A stretch of 64,000 nt of DNA, taken from Rhizobium vallis. GTDB taxonomy: Bacteria; Pseudomonadota; Alphaproteobacteria; Rhizobiales; Rhizobiaceae. The notes beneath the pieces are model-generated. The model made no database searches. It saw only the letters and a program-made list of their open reading frames with translations, and had not been told where the DNA came from. Positions 16,739 through 25,387 of the stretch are shown here, one piece after another (position 1 is the first letter of the stretch; every line of letters begins with the position of its first letter). The stretch covers positions 186,001-250,000 of the forward strand of contig NZ_ML133689.1 in assembly GCF_003985155.1 (NCBI RefSeq), read 5' to 3'. A program made the translations under genes and the position numbers.

Positions 16739-18277
16739 CTATTCCGCGGCTTCCGCCGCCGGCTTTTGCGCCATTTTCGTCTCGCCGGCGCGGGGCAACT
16801 GCACGGGCTTCAGCATGAAGGCAGCCGTCAGGCCGATCAGTGCAATGGCGCATGAGGTCATGAAAAGCGGCGAGAAGGCGGCGGCATAGATATCGGCGAC
16901 GGCCTGGCGGCTCGCTTCGGGGAGCGACGCCATCATCTTCGGCGTCAGTTGCTCGATATCGGCGACGCCGGGAATGGAGACTCCGACCTTGCCGAGCCCG
17001 GAGGCGATGATCGCACCATAGATTGATATGGCGATCGAGGCGCCTCCCATGCGCGACAGCGTCACCGAACCGGTGGCTGCGCCGACGTCGCGGGCGGGTG
17101 CTGCGTTCTGCACGCCGATGACGGGAACCTGCTGGGCCAGTCCGATGCCGATGCCATGCAGCATCATGATCGCGCCGATGAAGGCAATCGGGGTTCCCGC
17201 ATGGATCTGCGACATCAGCGCGAAGGCAACGGCGCTGCAGCTGAGGCTGGCGATGGCGAAGGGCTTGTAACGCCCCGTCTTCGAGATGATGCGGCCTGCC
17301 GAAAGCGACCCGCAGACGAGGCCGCCGGTCAGCAGAATGAAGAGAAGGCCGGCGGCGGACGGCGAAAGGCCGGTCGTGGTCTGCAGGAAGAGGGCGAGGT
17401 AGTTGACCATGCCGATGGCGATGCCGCCACCCATGACCGATATCACCAGCAGCAGGCTGAAGGTCGAATTGCGGAAGAGCTGCAGGGGAACGATCGGCTC
17501 CGGTGCGCGGCGCTCTGTGAATACCCAGGCGATAGCGCAGACGACGCCGAAGGCAACGATGCCGATACTCTGAGGGGAGATCAACGAGCCGAACAGTTCG
17601 CTGCTGTCGGTGGCAAGCACGATGCTGGTCGTCGTGAGTGCGAGCAGGAGGGCGCCGGCATAATCGATCTTGGGGCGGCGATGCGGTTTGCGATAGGGCA
17701 GCATGAAGGCAAGGCCGGTGAGCACGATGAAGCCGATCGGCACGTTGACCAGGAAGATCGACCGCCAGCCGAAGAGATCACTCATCGTGCCGCCGAGCAC
17801 GGGCCCGATCGCGCCTGAGGCCATCAGCACGAGGCTGGAATAGCTTTGATAGCGCGCCCGCTCGCGCGGTTCGAACAGATCGGCGTTGACGGCGAAGATC
17901 GATACCATGATGCCTCCGCCGCCGAGGCCCTGCAGGACGCGGGCGGCAATCAACGTGTTCATCGAAACTGCAAGGCCGCAGACCGTGGATCCCACAGTGA
18001 AGATCGTGATCGCCGTCATCATCACATATTTGCGGCCGAAGAGATCGCCAAGCTTGCCGTAAAGCGGCATGACGGCGCTGAGCGACAGGAGATAGGCCGA
18101 ACCGATCCAGCCGAAGCGCTCGAGATGGCCGAATTCCCCGACGATCGTCGGCAGCGCCGTGGAAACGATCTGATTGTCCAGCGTCGCCATGAACATGGCC
18201 GTCATCAGGAAGAAGAAGAGGATAAGCCGGCGACGAGGATCCGTCACGAGCGGCGCAGGCGCGAGTTGCATGTCCAT
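16739..18277 (-). CDS. MFS multidrug exporter, DHA2 (EmrB/QacA) family
   Basis: A 512-aa inner-membrane drug:proton antiporter with 14 predicted helices. Family motifs seen: LDNQIVSTALPTI (motif D1, helix 1), GKLGDLFGRKYVMM (motif A, loop 2-3), and RVLQGLGGGGIM (motif B). Substrate is unknown. The divergent promoter (18305-18333) puts the transcript start near 18298, downstream of the longest possible start at 18322, so ATG 18277 (MDMQLAP) is chosen. The neighbouring marR-type gene is its likely regulator. Confidence 0.88.
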   Translation of the reverse strand: MDMQLAPAPLVTDPRRRLILFFFLMTAMFMATLDNQIVSTALPTIVGEFGHLERFGWIGSAYLLSLSAVMPLYGKLGDLFGRKYVMMTAITIFTVGSTVCGLAVSMNTLIAARVLQGLGGGGIMVSIFAVNADLFEPRERARYQSYSSLVLMASGAIGPVLGGTMSDLFGWRSIFLVNVPIGFIVLTGLAFMLPYRKPHRRPKIDYAGALLLALTTTSIVLATDSSELFGSLISPQSIGIVAFGVVCAIAWVFTERRAPEPIVPLQLFRNSTFSLLLVISVMGGGIAIGMVNYLALFLQTTTGLSPSAAGLLFILLTGGLVCGSLSAGRIISKTGRYKPFAIASLSCSAVAFALMSQIHAGTPIAFIGAIMMLHGIGIGLAQQVPVIGVQNAAPARDVGAATGSVTLSRMGGASIAISIYGAIIASGLGKVGVSIPGVADIEQLTPKMMASLPEASRQAVADIYAAAFSPLFMTSCAIALIGLTAAFMLKPVQLPRAGETKMAQKPAAEAAE

Positions 18278-18304
18278 GGGGGCGTCATTCCGGTTGGATA
18301 AGTT

Positions 18305-18340
18305 TTTATGTGCTATTGGCATATAATTGTCAATGGCACA
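18305..18340 (-). promoter_or_regulatory. Exporter promoter overlapped by a MarR-type operator
   Basis: On the minus strand a -35 TTGACA (18333-18328), a 17-base spacer and a -10 CATAAA (18310-18305) form a near-consensus promoter for the exporter. An inverted repeat TGTGCTATTG (18309-18318) / CAATGGCACA (18331-18340), nine of ten matched, covers the -35 and the spacer edges. A plus-strand TATAAT at 18322-18327 may serve the divergent regulator. This is a standard place for MarR repression of both genes. Confidence 0.65.
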
Positions 18341-18392
18341 TGAATGACACCAGCATATTCAATTTCCGATCCCGCTCTGTTATGGTCTCGTC

Positions 18393-18920
18393 ATGAATGA
18401 AACCATGATCAAAACCTCGTCCAAAAGCCCGGCCGATCCGGATGGCGAAAACGTGCCTCGCATTGGCCGGAGCATGACGCGCATGCGGCTGATGACCGGT
18501 CGACGGCTGATCGGACGGCTGGCGATCCAGAGTGCTGCGCCGGGTCTCGAGCTTTCACACCTCGACGTGCTCGACGCCGTGCGCAGGGCGCAGCCCGCCG
18601 GCGAGGTCACGGTCGGCATGATCGCGGAGATGCTGCGCATCGATCCGTCACGGGCAAGCCGGGTGGTGGCAGAGATGGTCGGGCGCAATGTGCTGCGCCG
18701 CGAGGCTTCGCAGGCCGATGCGCGGCGAATCGTCGTCGTCATCACGCCGGCCGGCCAGGATCTGCTGGCCGAGATCGTCGCCCAGAAGCTTGCGATCATC
18801 TCCGAGATCGTTTCCGACTGGCCTGAGGAGGATGTCGATCGCTTCGCAGCGCTTTTCGAGCGTTTCATCGGCGGCTACGAGGCCGCCTTCCTATCGCGCG
18901 ACAAGGATACGCCGGGCTGA
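18393..18920 (+). CDS. MarR family transcriptional regulator
   Basis: A 175-aa winged-helix regulator. The DNA-binding core covers residues about 50-125: EVTVGMIAEMLRIDPSRASRVV is the helix-turn-helix and QADARRIVVVITPAGQDLLA the wing. Divergent from the MFS exporter, so it probably represses the exporter and itself until a toxic ligand binds. The N-terminal 25 residues are polar and poorly structured. Confidence 0.88.
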   Translation: MNETMIKTSSKSPADPDGENVPRIGRSMTRMRLMTGRRLIGRLAIQSAAPGLELSHLDVLDAVRRAQPAGEVTVGMIAEMLRIDPSRASRVVAEMVGRNVLRREASQADARRIVVVITPAGQDLLAEIVAQKLAIISEIVSDWPEEDVDRFAALFERFIGGYEAAFLSRDKDTPG

Positions 18921-18983
18921 GGCAAGCCCTCTCGTTCGCCGGCCCTTCCCCTCGGCCCCCCGTTTGCGCTAAGGGCAATGCCC

Positions 18984-19634
18984 ATGAGCCAATCCACCTT
19001 CACCATTCTGCTCGGCGGCGAACTCAGCCTCACGGAGCGCCTGCGCCATGCTATCGGCAGCAGCCGCTTCATCGCGGCCGATGGTGGGATGCGGCATGCA
19101 TTGGCACTCGGCGTCACGCCGGAGCTCTGGGTCGGCGATTTCGATTCGACACCGGCCGATCTTGACAGCGCATTCCCGCACGTGCCGAAACGGCCCTATC
19201 CCGCAGCAAAGGCGGCAACAGACGGCGAAATCGCGGTGTCGGAGGCGATCGCGCGGGGCGCGCGGCGTCTGATCCTCGCCGGCGCGCTCGGCGGAGAACG
19301 CTCCGACCACGCCCTTCAGCATCTTCTGTCGGCCGTCAACCTGGCTGAAGAGGGTTTCGACGTGCTGCTGACCTCGGGCAAGGAAGAGGCTGTGCCGCTG
19401 CTTGCCGGCACGATCGAACTGGACCTTCCCAAGGGTAGCTTGTTTTCCGTGCCCGGATTTAGCGAATTGACGGGGCTTTCCATCGAGAATGCGCGTTATC
19501 CGCTGAAGGATTTCCATCTGCCTTTCGGCTCTTCGCGCACCATTTCCAACGTTGCGGAAGGCAAGGTTCGCTTTTCGCTCATCAGCGGCCGGGCGATCGT
19601 GCTCGCCCGGCCCTATGATCTTTCCGGAGTCTGA
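18984..19634 (+). CDS. thiN: Thiamine pyrophosphokinase
   Basis: A 216-aa enzyme transferring pyrophosphate from ATP to thiamine. Motifs: AADGGMRHAL near residue 32, WVGDFDSTP near 52, KAATDGEIAV near 78 and GALGGERSDHALQ near 97, all active-site features of the family. ATG 18984 is preferred because the SD AAGGG has proper spacing to it; an ATG six bases earlier is too close. The Uup gene starts three bases after its stop. Confidence 0.93.
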   Translation: MSQSTFTILLGGELSLTERLRHAIGSSRFIAADGGMRHALALGVTPELWVGDFDSTPADLDSAFPHVPKRPYPAAKAATDGEIAVSEAIARGARRLILAGALGGERSDHALQHLLSAVNLAEEGFDVLLTSGKEEAVPLLAGTIELDLPKGSLFSVPGFSELTGLSIENARYPLKDFHLPFGSSRTISNVAEGKVRFSLISGRAIVLARPYDLSGV

Positions 19635-19637
19635 TTT

Positions 19638-21458
19638 TTGGCCCCTCCCATTCTTAAACTCGACGATATCTTCCTGAGCTTCGGCGGCGCGCCGCTATTG
19701 GCGGGCGCTGCGCTGCAGATCGAGCCGGGTGACAAGATCTGTCTCGTCGGTCGCAACGGCTCGGGAAAATCGACGCTGCTGAAGATCGCTGCCGGCCTGG
19801 TCGAGGCGCAGTCCGGCGAGGTCTTCCGCCATCCCTCCTCGACGGTGCGTTATCTGGAGCAGGCGCCGGATTTTGCCGGCTTCGACACCGTGCAGGCCTA
19901 TGCCGAGGCCGGGCTCGGGCCGGGCGACGATCCTTATCGCGTCACCTATCTGCTGTCGCATCTCGGGCTGACCGGCGAGGAGGATCCCAAAAATCTATCC
20001 GGCGGCGAATCGCGCCGGGCTGCCCTTGCCCGCGTTCTGGCGCCGGAGCCCGACATTCTGCTGCTCGACGAGCCGACAAACCATCTCGACCTGCCGACGA
20101 TCGAATGGCTGGAAGGCGAGCTGCAGAAGACGCGAAGCGCCCTGGTGCTCATCTCGCACGACCGGCGTTTCCTCGAAAAGGTCTCGACGGCAACCGTCTG
20201 GCTCGACCGCGGTACTTCGCGACGGCTCGACCGTGGCTTTGCGCATTTCGAGGCCTGGCGCGACCAGGTGCTGGAGGCCGAGGAGCTGGAGCAGCATAAG
20301 CTCGGCAAGGCGATCGAGCGCGAGGAGCACTGGCTGCGCTACGGCGTGACCGCGCGGCGCAAGCGCAACATGCGCCGCCTCGGCGAGCTGCAGACGATGC
20401 GTTCGAACTATCGTGGCCATAAGGGGCCGCAAGGCACGGTGCAGGCGACGGCTTCGGACGCCCAGGAATCCGGCAAGCTGGTGATCGAGGCCGAGAAGAT
20501 CACCAAGAGCTTCGGTGATCGTGCGATCGTCACGCCGTTCTCGATCCGTGTACATCGCGGCGACTGCATTGGTCTGGTCGGGCCGAACGGCGCCGGCAAG
20601 ACGACGCTGCTGAAGATGCTGACGGGGCAACTTTCTCCCGACAGCGGTACTGTGAAGCTCGGCACCAATCTGGAGATCGCCACCCTCGACCAGAAGCGCG
20701 AGGATCTCGATCCCGAGGATACGCTTGCCAACTATCTGACGGACGGGCGCGGCGAAAACCTGCTCGTCAACGGCGAGCAGCGCCATGTCACCGGCTACAT
20801 GAAGGAGTTCCTGTTCCAGCCGGAACAGGCACGCACGCCGATCAGGAGCCTCTCGGGCGGCGAGCGAGCCCGGCTGATGCTGGCGCGCATTCTCTCACGC
20901 CCCGCGAACCTTCTGATCCTCGATGAACCCACAAACGATCTCGATATCGAGACGCTCGACTTGCTGCAGGAAATCGTCGCCGGTTTTCCCGGCACCGTCG
21001 TCCTCGTCAGCCACGATCGTGATTTCCTCGACCGCACCGTGACCTCGACGATCGCGCCCGCCATGCCGGATGCGCCCGACGGCCGCTGGATCGAATATGC
21101 CGGCGGCTATTCGGACATGCTGGCGCAGCGCAAGGGCGCGCTCGAAGAGCGCAGAAAGGCCGAGAAGGCGGCGGAGAAGCCGAAGACCGGGGAAGCAGCG
21201 CCTTCCGCTGGAAGTTCGAAGAGCAAGCTGTCCTTCAAGCAGAAATTCGCGCTGGAGAACCTGCCGAAGGAGATGGCGAAGGCCGAAGCCGAGATCGCCA
21301 AACGCGAACAGGTTATGGCCGATCCCAATCTCTTTACGCGCGATCCCGCGGCCTTCAACCGGCTTGCCGCCGAAATGGAGAAATTTCGCGCCGGTCTGAC
21401 GAAGATGGAAGAGGAGTGGCTGGAGCTCGAAATGCTGAGGGAAGAGCTGGAAGGCTGA
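19638..21458 (+). CDS. uup: ABC-F family ATPase, Uup type
   Basis: A 606-aa soluble protein with two nucleotide-binding domains and no membrane part, acting on ribosomes or DNA rather than in transport. Walker A sites GRNGSGKST (about residue 38) and GPNGAGKTT (about 316); signatures LSGGESRRA and LSGGERARL, each followed by DEPTNHLD or DEPTNDLD. An ABC-F linker with Arg-rich helix lies between, and a C-terminal coiled coil (residues about 530-606) marks the Uup subgroup. Start codon is TTG at 19638, three bases after thiN. Confidence 0.92.
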   Translation: MAPPILKLDDIFLSFGGAPLLAGAALQIEPGDKICLVGRNGSGKSTLLKIAAGLVEAQSGEVFRHPSSTVRYLEQAPDFAGFDTVQAYAEAGLGPGDDPYRVTYLLSHLGLTGEEDPKNLSGGESRRAALARVLAPEPDILLLDEPTNHLDLPTIEWLEGELQKTRSALVLISHDRRFLEKVSTATVWLDRGTSRRLDRGFAHFEAWRDQVLEAEELEQHKLGKAIEREEHWLRYGVTARRKRNMRRLGELQTMRSNYRGHKGPQGTVQATASDAQESGKLVIEAEKITKSFGDRAIVTPFSIRVHRGDCIGLVGPNGAGKTTLLKMLTGQLSPDSGTVKLGTNLEIATLDQKREDLDPEDTLANYLTDGRGENLLVNGEQRHVTGYMKEFLFQPEQARTPIRSLSGGERARLMLARILSRPANLLILDEPTNDLDIETLDLLQEIVAGFPGTVVLVSHDRDFLDRTVTSTIAPAMPDAPDGRWIEYAGGYSDMLAQRKGALEERRKAEKAAEKPKTGEAAPSAGSSKSKLSFKQKFALENLPKEMAKAEAEIAKREQVMADPNLFTRDPAAFNRLAAEMEKFRAGLTKMEEEWLELEMLREELEG

Positions 21459-21572
21459 GCTTTTCCTGGCGGCTCACTTTTCCTTGATTCGTCAGCCTGT
21501 CGCCGCGGGGCATAAGGTGCCGTCCGGCAGCCGGGGATATTGCCGATCGCAATGGCGACAAGGAAAAGTCAG

Positions 21573-22202
21573 ATGTCTCGCAAGCCTCACTCTCGTTTTT
21601 TCACAGCACTTGCCGCCGGCAGCCTGGTCGCGCTCAGCCTATCGCAGGCCGCCCACCCGCAGGATGGCGAGCGCATTCGCATTCGCGGCGCGATCGAAAG
21701 CCTGAGTGGCGACACGCTCGTCGTCAAGACGCGCGAAGGCGGCGATGCGACGATCACGCTGAAAGTCGGCTGGAAGGTCGGCGGCATCAAACAAGCCTCT
21801 GTGGAGGATATCAAGCCCGGTGATTTCGTTGGTGTCGCTTCGCTTCCGAAGGGCACCGGCCCGGATGGGGCGATCGAGGTGCTGATCTTCCCGGCGTCGA
21901 TGAAAGGGACGGGCGAAGGCAACCGCCCCTGGGACGCACAGCCGAACAGCCAGATGACCAATGCGACCGTCAGCAACGCGGTCAAATCCGTCGAGGGTCA
22001 CACGATCACGCTGACCTACCAGGGCAAGGAAAAGACCATCACGATTGCCGACGCTACGCCGATCGTCACCTTGGCGCCCGCGACCAAGGACGATCTGAAG
22101 GCCGGCGCCGGCGTCATCGTCACCGGCGAGAAGGCGGCGGACGGCAGCATATCGGCCAGCCAAGTCGCCGTCGGCCTCGGGGGAATCACTCCGCCGATGT
22201 GA
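21573..22202 (+). CDS. Exported protein with two OB/barrel-like repeats, unknown function
   Basis: About 209 aa with a signal peptide (residues 1-28, ending LSQAAHP). The mature part has two related segments: IRIRGAIESLSGDTLVVKTR...TITLKVG (about 33-65) and VSNAVKSVEGHTITLTYQGKEKTITIADATPIV (about 130-170), each followed by a DIKPGDFVGV / DLKAGAGVIV turn. This duplicated beta pattern resembles DUF5666-like periplasmic proteins. No catalytic residues seen. SD AGGAAA supports ATG 21573. Convergent with the ABC gene, ten bases away. Confidence 0.7.
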   Translation: MSRKPHSRFFTALAAGSLVALSLSQAAHPQDGERIRIRGAIESLSGDTLVVKTREGGDATITLKVGWKVGGIKQASVEDIKPGDFVGVASLPKGTGPDGAIEVLIFPASMKGTGEGNRPWDAQPNSQMTNATVSNAVKSVEGHTITLTYQGKEKTITIADATPIVTLAPATKDDLKAGAGVIVTGEKAADGSISASQVAVGLGGITPPM

Positions 22203-22211
22203 TCGGCTGGC

Positions 22212-24068
22212 CTAGAGCGCTGGCGCTGGGACAGCGGCGGCGCCCGCACTGGCGCTGGCGCCGGTCTGGACGACAGCCGGTTGTTCCTGTGGCATTGACG
22301 GAAGCGCCTCCAGATGGAGGACGCGCGGCTGCAGCACCTCGAGATAGGCCTCGGAGCGACCGATATAGATCATGCCGGCTTCGGGGATAGAGGTCAGCAG
22401 TTTGGCCATGGTTTCCTGCCATTCCCGCTCCATACCTTCCAGCACTTCGTCGAAAATGATCCAGCGCGGGCGTGCCAGAAGCAGGCGGGCGAAGCCGATC
22501 GCCTTCTGTTGGTCGCTGTCGAGCAGCTTGTCCCAGCGGGCGCGGGTATCGAGCCTTGAGATCAGCGAATGAAGGCCGGCCTTTTCAAGGGCCGCCTCAA
22601 CGGCGGCCTTCTCGTAGGCATCGGGGCTTTCGGGAAAGGCCAGCGCATCACGCAGCGTGCCGCCGGGAACATAGGCGATTTGTGGAACGAACAGCATGTC
22701 GTCGACCGGAGGCAGGCCAATCGTGCCGCTGCCGCACGGCCAGAGACCGGCCATCGCCTGGAAGAGAAGCTTGCGGTTGACGCTGTGATCGCCGTTGATC
22801 ATGACCTTTTCGCCGGCCTTGATCACCACATTGGTTTCGTGCAGACGGAAACCGCCGCATTCCTCGATTTCTTCGCCGATCTTGGCGTTGATCACCAAAT
22901 CCTTCAGCGTCAGCATGTCGGGCGCGGTATTTTCGTAAGTGATGCTGTCCTTGAGGTCGAAATCCTCGTCCATATCGAGCAGCGCCTGGCGGAAATCGGT
23001 GACGCGCATCAGCGTGGCGCGCCATTCGGCAATCGGACCGAAATTGGCGACATACCAGCGCAACGCCGTATTGACCTGGTTGAAGGCGCCGACGGACATC
23101 ATCAGCTGGCCGAGGGTGAGGCCGCCGGAGAAATAGGCAGGCGCGGCGACGATGATCGGAATGACGATCACCAGCCAGCCGTAGCCGGCCGAGACCCAGG
23201 TGAGGTTGGTATTGGCCATGGCGAGGCGCTTGACGACCCTCAGCACCGAGCTGATGTCGGTATTGATGCGCCTGCGCTCGTTCTCTTCGCCGCGGGCGAC
23301 GGTGATCGCCGGCATATTCTCGTTGGCATGCATCAGCGTGAAGCGAAGCTCGGCTTCCTTGGAGAATCGATCGGCATTGAGCTTGACCAGCTTGCGGCCG
23401 ACGACCTGGCTCAGCACCGAGGCGGACGCGGCGTAGAAAATCGCCGCCCAGACCATATAGCCCGGAATGGAGAAGCTGTGGCCGCTGATGTGGAAGATGA
23501 AGCCGCTCGACAGTTCCCAGAGCACGCCGATGAAGCTCACCAGAAGGATGGTCGACTGCAGCAGGCCGAGAACGAGCCCTGTCGTGCTTTCGGCGAGGTT
23601 GCGGGAATCTTCGTGCAGGCGCTGGTCCGGATTGACGCCGATCAACCCGCTGGAGGCAAGCCGCAGCGCCCGCTTGCGCTTCAGCCACTGGTCGACGAGA
23701 TCGCGCGACAGGCCTTCGCGCATGTAGAGCGCGGTCATCTGGTTCAGCCAGGCCTGCAACACGTTGAGCAATAGCAGCGTGCCGGCGATCATCGCGAAAA
23801 TTTCGAGTTGGTGGAAGAATTCGCCGAGATCGCGACGCTCGAGTGAATCGTAGAAGGGGGCGTTCCATTCGTTGAGGATGACCTGGCCATAAGCCGTCAC
23901 CAGGATGACGAGGATCAGCACGGTCGCCAGGAACAGCACCTTGCCACGCACAGCCGAATTCCAGAATGCTGAGAACATCACCCCGAGGCGATATGTCAGG
24001 CTGAAATCATACCCTACCCTATCCTGCCTCCGGATTCCCGGCCTCCCCTCGATCTTATCTGCCATCAT
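22212..24068 (-). CDS. SbmA/YddA-type ABC transporter with a degenerate ATPase domain
   Basis: A 618-aa half-transporter: six predicted helices in residues about 30-330 and a C-terminal nucleotide-binding domain. The membrane part has the YddA/SbmA pattern (LNEWNAPFYDSLERRDLGEFF and LRWYVANFGPIAEWRATLMR). The ATPase domain is abnormal: the P-loop position reads NGDHSVNRKLL (about residue 423), lacking the GK[S/T], and the signature reads LDSDQQKAIGFARLLL rather than LSGGQ; the Walker B IIFDEV remains. It may not hydrolyse ATP. The C-terminal 30 residues are Ala/Pro-rich. Divergent from metA. Confidence 0.8.
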   Translation of the reverse strand: MMADKIEGRPGIRRQDRVGYDFSLTYRLGVMFSAFWNSAVRGKVLFLATVLILVILVTAYGQVILNEWNAPFYDSLERRDLGEFFHQLEIFAMIAGTLLLLNVLQAWLNQMTALYMREGLSRDLVDQWLKRKRALRLASSGLIGVNPDQRLHEDSRNLAESTTGLVLGLLQSTILLVSFIGVLWELSSGFIFHISGHSFSIPGYMVWAAIFYAASASVLSQVVGRKLVKLNADRFSKEAELRFTLMHANENMPAITVARGEENERRRINTDISSVLRVVKRLAMANTNLTWVSAGYGWLVIVIPIIVAAPAYFSGGLTLGQLMMSVGAFNQVNTALRWYVANFGPIAEWRATLMRVTDFRQALLDMDEDFDLKDSITYENTAPDMLTLKDLVINAKIGEEIEECGGFRLHETNVVIKAGEKVMINGDHSVNRKLLFQAMAGLWPCGSGTIGLPPVDDMLFVPQIAYVPGGTLRDALAFPESPDAYEKAAVEAALEKAGLHSLISRLDTRARWDKLLDSDQQKAIGFARLLLARPRWIIFDEVLEGMEREWQETMAKLLTSIPEAGMIYIGRSEAYLEVLQPRVLHLEALPSMPQEQPAVVQTGASASAGAAAVPAPAL

Positions 24069-24227
24069 GCTTTTCCAACACAGCCCATACTGCCATTATT
24101 AACATGGTGGCGTTACCCGTCTATCAACAGATTCTATCAGTCATTAAACTGTGATGATGCTTGCAGGGGCCGCGCCCGCATGCATTCGGCAGTTGATTCG
24201 CGGCCCGACAGGGGCTAATTAGAGCTC

Positions 24228-24280
24228 CGTGGTGATTTGGCCGGCCGGCTTGCAGCCACGTTAAAAAATTCGCTAAAGGG
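24228..24280 (+). promoter_or_regulatory. SAM-II riboswitch
   Basis: The sequence matches the SAM-II (metA motif) aptamer known upstream of methionine genes in alphaproteobacteria: stem CGTGG (24228-24232) / CCACG (24256-24260), the conserved TGATTTG (24233-24239), CTTGCAGCCACGTTAAA and the 3' pseudoknot strand TTCGCTAAAGGG (24269-24280). It senses S-adenosylmethionine and shuts off metA. It lies 66 bases upstream of the metA start, with a terminator in between. Confidence 0.9.
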
Positions 24281-24290
24281 CCGCGTGCGG

Positions 24291-24324
24291 ACCGGTAGCG
24301 ATTTTTTGTCGCCGCCGGTTTTTT
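24291..24324 (+). terminator. Riboswitch-linked intrinsic terminator
   Basis: ACCGG-TA-GCGA pairs with TCGC-CG-CCGGT around a seven-base loop, then a T run (24319-24324). It lies between the SAM-II aptamer and metA, so it can act as an expression platform. Its TAGCGA (24296-24301) is complementary to TCGCTA (24270-24275) in the aptamer. Confidence 0.75.
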
Positions 24325-24345
24325 GTTTTTGATCGAGTGACCGCA

Positions 24346-25269
24346 ATGCCCATCAAGATCCCCGATACGCTGCCCGCCTTCGAAACCCTCGTTCAGGAGG
24401 GCGTGCGGGTGCTGACCGAAACGATGGCGATCCGTCAGGATATAAGACCGTTGCAGATCGGGCTGCTCAATCTCATGCCGAACAAGATCAAGACCGAATT
24501 GCAGATGGCTCGCCTCGTCGGCGCCTCGCCGTTGCAGGTGGAGCTGTCGCTCATCCGCATCGGCGGCCACAAGGCGAAGAACACATCCGAGGATCATCTG
24601 CTTTCCTTCTACCAGACCTGGGAGGAGGTGAAGCACCGCAAATTCGACGGATTCATCATCACCGGGGCGCCGATCGAGCTTCTGCCCTATGAGGATGTCA
24701 CCTATTGGGCGGAAATGCGGGAGATTCTCGACTGGACGGAAACGAACGTCCATTCGACGATGAATGTCTGCTGGGGCGCGATGGCGGCGATCTATCACTT
24801 CCACGGCGTTCCGAAATACGAGCTGAAGGAGAAGGCTTTCGGCGTCTACCGCCACCGGAACCTCAAGCCTTCGTCGATCTATTTGAACGGCTTTTCCGAC
24901 AATTTCGAGGTGCCGGTGTCGCGCTGGACCGAGGTGCGACGCGCCGATATCGAGAAGTCCGAAAACCTGGAAATTCTGATGGAGTCCAGCGAGATGGGCG
25001 TCTGCCTCGTGCATGAGAAGAGAGGCCGGCGGCTCTACATGTTCAACCATGTCGAATATGATTCCACCTCGCTCTCCGACGAGTACTTCCGGGACGTCAA
25101 TGCCGGCGTGCCGATCAAGATGCCGCATAATTACTTCCCGCATAACGATCCGGCGCTTGCGCCGCAGAACCGCTGGCGCAGCCATGCGCATCTGCTGTTC
25201 GGCAACTGGATCAACGAAATCTACCAGACGACGCCCTATGACGTCGAAGAGATCGGCACGGACCTCTGA
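24346..25269 (+). CDS. metA: Homoserine O-acyltransferase MetA, probably acetyl-CoA type
   Basis: A 307-aa enzyme for the first step of methionine synthesis. The catalytic residues fall at the canonical positions: Cys142 (NVCWGAMAA), His235 and Glu237 (FNHVEYDS). Residue 111 is Glu ([11 protein letters not shown]); in studied MetA enzymes Glu here favours acetyl-CoA and Gly favours succinyl-CoA, so this is likely a homoserine O-acetyltransferase. ATG 24346 (MPIKIPD) is the conserved start; a GTG nine bases upstream is rejected. Controlled by the SAM-II riboswitch. Confidence 0.94.
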   Translation: MPIKIPDTLPAFETLVQEGVRVLTETMAIRQDIRPLQIGLLNLMPNKIKTELQMARLVGASPLQVELSLIRIGGHKAKNTSEDHLLSFYQTWEEVKHRKFDGFIITGAPIELLPYEDVTYWAEMREILDWTETNVHSTMNVCWGAMAAIYHFHGVPKYELKEKAFGVYRHRNLKPSSIYLNGFSDNFEVPVSRWTEVRRADIEKSENLEILMESSEMGVCLVHEKRGRRLYMFNHVEYDSTSLSDEYFRDVNAGVPIKMPHNYFPHNDPALAPQNRWRSHAHLLFGNWINEIYQTTPYDVEEIGTDL

Positions 25270-25387
25270 GCGGCGTTTCTTTGTGATCCGACCGGTTGCG
25301 GTTTGAAGCAAATGCGGGCAGGTTCCGCTCGGAACCCTACAGCGCCGCGCGTCCTGAAGAGGATGTGCCAAGAACGGACGATCGATC

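Noticed and set aside
25335..25375. Fragment resembling a rhizobial repeat (CAGCGCCGCGCG) upstream of galM
   Set aside because: Only a short degenerate piece is present with no matching second arm, so it cannot be supported as an element.
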